Shown piece after piece: positions 12,976 to 13,991 of a stretch of DNA of 13,991 nt; within the stretch, counting starts at the first letter, position 1, and each line of letters opens with the position of its first letter. The stretch lies in contig JBDHTO010000026.1 in NCBI GenBank assembly GCA_039808665.1, positions 1-13,991 of the forward strand. The letters run 5' to 3'. The notes below the pieces were generated by a model that made no database searches, was not told where the DNA came from, and worked only from the letters and a program-made list of their open reading frames with translations. This stretch comes from JBDHTO01 sp039808665. GTDB taxonomy: Bacteria; Pseudomonadota; Alphaproteobacteria; Paracaedibacterales; JAKBAR01. The position numbers and the translations under genes are program-made.

Positions 12976-13005
12976 TTAATAGCTTTATTTCCCCTTTTTT
13001 TGCAA
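12976..13005 (-). promoter_or_regulatory. Predicted promoter of the ABC transporter gene
   Basis: On the minus strand, TTGCAA (13000-13005) and TATTAA (12976-12981) are separated by 18 bases. Transcription would start near 12969, about 30 bases before the TTG start codon. The A-rich spacer and slightly long spacing make this a moderate match to sigma-70. Confidence 0.4.
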
Positions 13006-13039
13006 GGTTGTTGGGCGCAAAAGGTTATTTTCCCTCGCC

Positions 13040-13068
13040 TTGATTCTTTTATCGTAAAACCCTATACT
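13040..13068 (+). promoter_or_regulatory. Sigma-70 promoter of the BI-1 family gene
   Basis: TTGATT (-35, 13040-13045) and TATACT (-10, 13063-13068) are separated by an ideal 17 bases. The start point would be near 13075, giving a leader of about 32 bases that carries the AAAGGAG ribosome binding site. It is the best promoter in the window, and with the minus-strand candidate it makes 12941-13106 a divergent promoter region. Confidence 0.72.
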
Positions 13069-13106
13069 GATTCCTGGATTATTGTAATCTCTCAAAGGAG
13101 TGTTTT

Positions 13107-13820
13107 ATGGACGATCGTTCTATGTTTAAAGGACCGCGTACCGTCGGTGTTGCTGATGATATTGACCAAGGTTTGCGCGCCTATATGATTAGTGTTTTTA
13201 ACTACATGGGCCTTGGGCTTGCCCTGACAGGCCTTGTGGCTTTTGCTCTTGCTTCCAACGAAGCCGCCATGATGTCCATCTGGGGATCTGGCCTTAAGTG
13301 GGTTGCCATTTTTGCACCCGTTGCCCTTGTGTTCTTTTTAAGCTTTAAAGTAGCAACGCTCAGCTTTCAAACAGCTCAGGCTCTTTTCTTTGCCTATGCT
13401 GCACTGATGGGTGTCTCCATGTCATCCATCCTCTGGGCATTCACAGGTCAAAGTGTGGCACGGGTATTCTTTATCACGGCTGGACTCTTTGGCGCCATGA
13501 GCCTTTATGGATACACGACAAAGCGTGATCTGAGTGGTTTTGGTTCGTTTTTGTTTATGGGACTTATTGGCATTGTTATTGCAAGTCTTGTAAATCTTTT
13601 CCTCCAAAGCACTATGATGCAGTTCGTTATCTCTGTCATCGGTGTTTTGGTCTTTACGGGGCTTACAGCTTATGATGTTCAGGAAATTAAATCCGTGTAT
13701 TACGAACGCGACGGTCAGGAAACCACATCGAAAAAAGCACTTATCGGTGCTTTGAAGTTATATCTGGATTTTATCAATCTCTTTATTTCCCTTATCAATC
13801 TCTTTGGCGACAGAAGATAA
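13107..13820 (+). CDS. BI-1/YccA family inner-membrane protein
   Basis: This 237-residue protein of the Bax inhibitor-1 family has about seven hydrophobic helices starting near residue 27. Typical features are the N-terminal Asp-Gln-Gly-Leu-Arg-Ala-Tyr-Met-Ile before helix 1, FNYMGLGLALTGLVA, GYTTKRDLSGFGSFLFMGL between helices 5 and 6, TAYDVQEIKSVY with the conserved Asp, and the closing ALKLYLDFINLFISLINLFG. E. coli YccA binds and modulates the membrane protease FtsH, and other bacterial members conduct calcium in a pH-dependent way. Which applies here cannot be read from the sequence. The start is firm: AAAGGAG lies six bases before the ATG, below a good promoter. The gene is monocistronic and ends at a strong terminator. 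Confidence 0.93.
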   Translation: MDDRSMFKGPRTVGVADDIDQGLRAYMISVFNYMGLGLALTGLVAFALASNEAAMMSIWGSGLKWVAIFAPVALVFFLSFKVATLSFQTAQALFFAYAALMGVSMSSILWAFTGQSVARVFFITAGLFGAMSLYGYTTKRDLSGFGSFLFMGLIGIVIASLVNLFLQSTMMQFVISVIGVLVFTGLTAYDVQEIKSVYYERDGQETTSKKALIGALKLYLDFINLFISLINLFGDRR

Positions 13821-13836
13821 AAACAACAGGAAAAAT

Positions 13837-13865
13837 AAAAAAGCCCTCCTTACGAGGGCTTTTTT
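13837..13865. terminator. Bidirectional rho-independent terminator
   Basis: This is a 12-bp perfect stem, AAAAAAGCCCTC and GAGGGCTTTTTT around a 5-base loop, with A-runs and T-runs on both sides. It begins 16 bases after the BI-1 gene stop and 15 bases from the stop of the convergent minus-strand gene, so it can serve both. Confidence 0.93.
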
Positions 13866-13880
13866 ATTGGGTTGTGAAAC

Positions 13881-13991
13881 CTATACTGCGGGACCATCCT
13901 TAGCCCCGAATGCCTTAAAAACTGCTTCTACAGAAAAATCCTTTTTATAATAAACCAAAACAGACACATCTGAAGAAAGCCCAAGCTCTAC
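13881..13991 (-). CDS. C-terminal fragment of an unidentified protein
   Basis: The minus strand is open from the window edge to TAG at 13881-13883, giving the last 36 residues of a protein whose start lies outside. It includes Ser-Asp-Val-Ser-Val-Leu-Val-Tyr-Tyr-Lys-Lys-Asp-Phe and Val-Phe-Lys-Ala-Phe-Gly-Ala, a strand followed by a helix in appearance. The bidirectional terminator just beyond the stop supports a real gene end. I do not recognise the family. Confidence 0.55.
   Translation of the reverse strand, partial: VELGLSSDVSVLVYYKKDFSVEAVFKAFGAKDGPAV

Overview
The window reads as ordinary chromosomal DNA from a moderately AT-rich alphaproteobacterium. Two gene neighbourhoods support this: a lytic transglycosylase gene divergent from dapA-smpB, and the run dapF-mtaB-ftsY. 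Both are familiar from alphaproteobacteria. The short FtsY without a long acidic N-domain, the 17-kDa-antigen-type lipoprotein and the BI-1/YccA protein also fit. A host-associated lineage of the Holosporales or Rickettsiales kind is possible, but that is inference from base composition and gene style. No phage, transposase, CRISPR array, rRNA or tRNA was seen.

Layout. Positions 1-150 (minus) hold the start of a small secreted protein with Ala-Ala-Pro repeats and a His/Gly-rich stretch. Positions 338-1741 (minus) are dapA-smpB. Positions 1770-8244 (plus) form a tightly packed five-gene run, slt-dapF-mtaB-ftsY-amn, in which every junction overlaps. Positions 8259-9014 (minus) are pgeF, convergent with amn. 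Positions 9086-9565 (minus) are a glycine-zipper lipoprotein gene with its own promoter and terminator. Positions 9751-10998 (minus) are an unusual member of the glutamate/dicarboxylate symporter superfamily. Positions 11255-12940 (minus) are an Atm1-like ABC half-transporter, probably started at TTG. Positions 13107-13820 (plus) are a BI-1/YccA membrane protein with a clear sigma-70 promoter, a strong ribosome binding site and a terminator shared with a convergent partial gene (13881-13991, minus).

Functional theme. Several genes touch the cell wall: DapA and DapF make meso-diaminopimelate, Slt cleaves peptidoglycan, and PgeF is a peptidoglycan-editing laccase-domain protein. SmpB, MtaB and FtsY serve translation rescue, tRNA modification and membrane targeting. 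Amn breaks down AMP.

The least ordinary parts are between genes and in the transporter. Two open reading frames of 52 and 30 codons lie in intergenic minus-strand DNA. A large inverted repeat overlaps the lipoprotein promoter. The symporter homologue appears to have lost family residues for sodium and for carboxylate side chains. I see no clear new multi-gene system.
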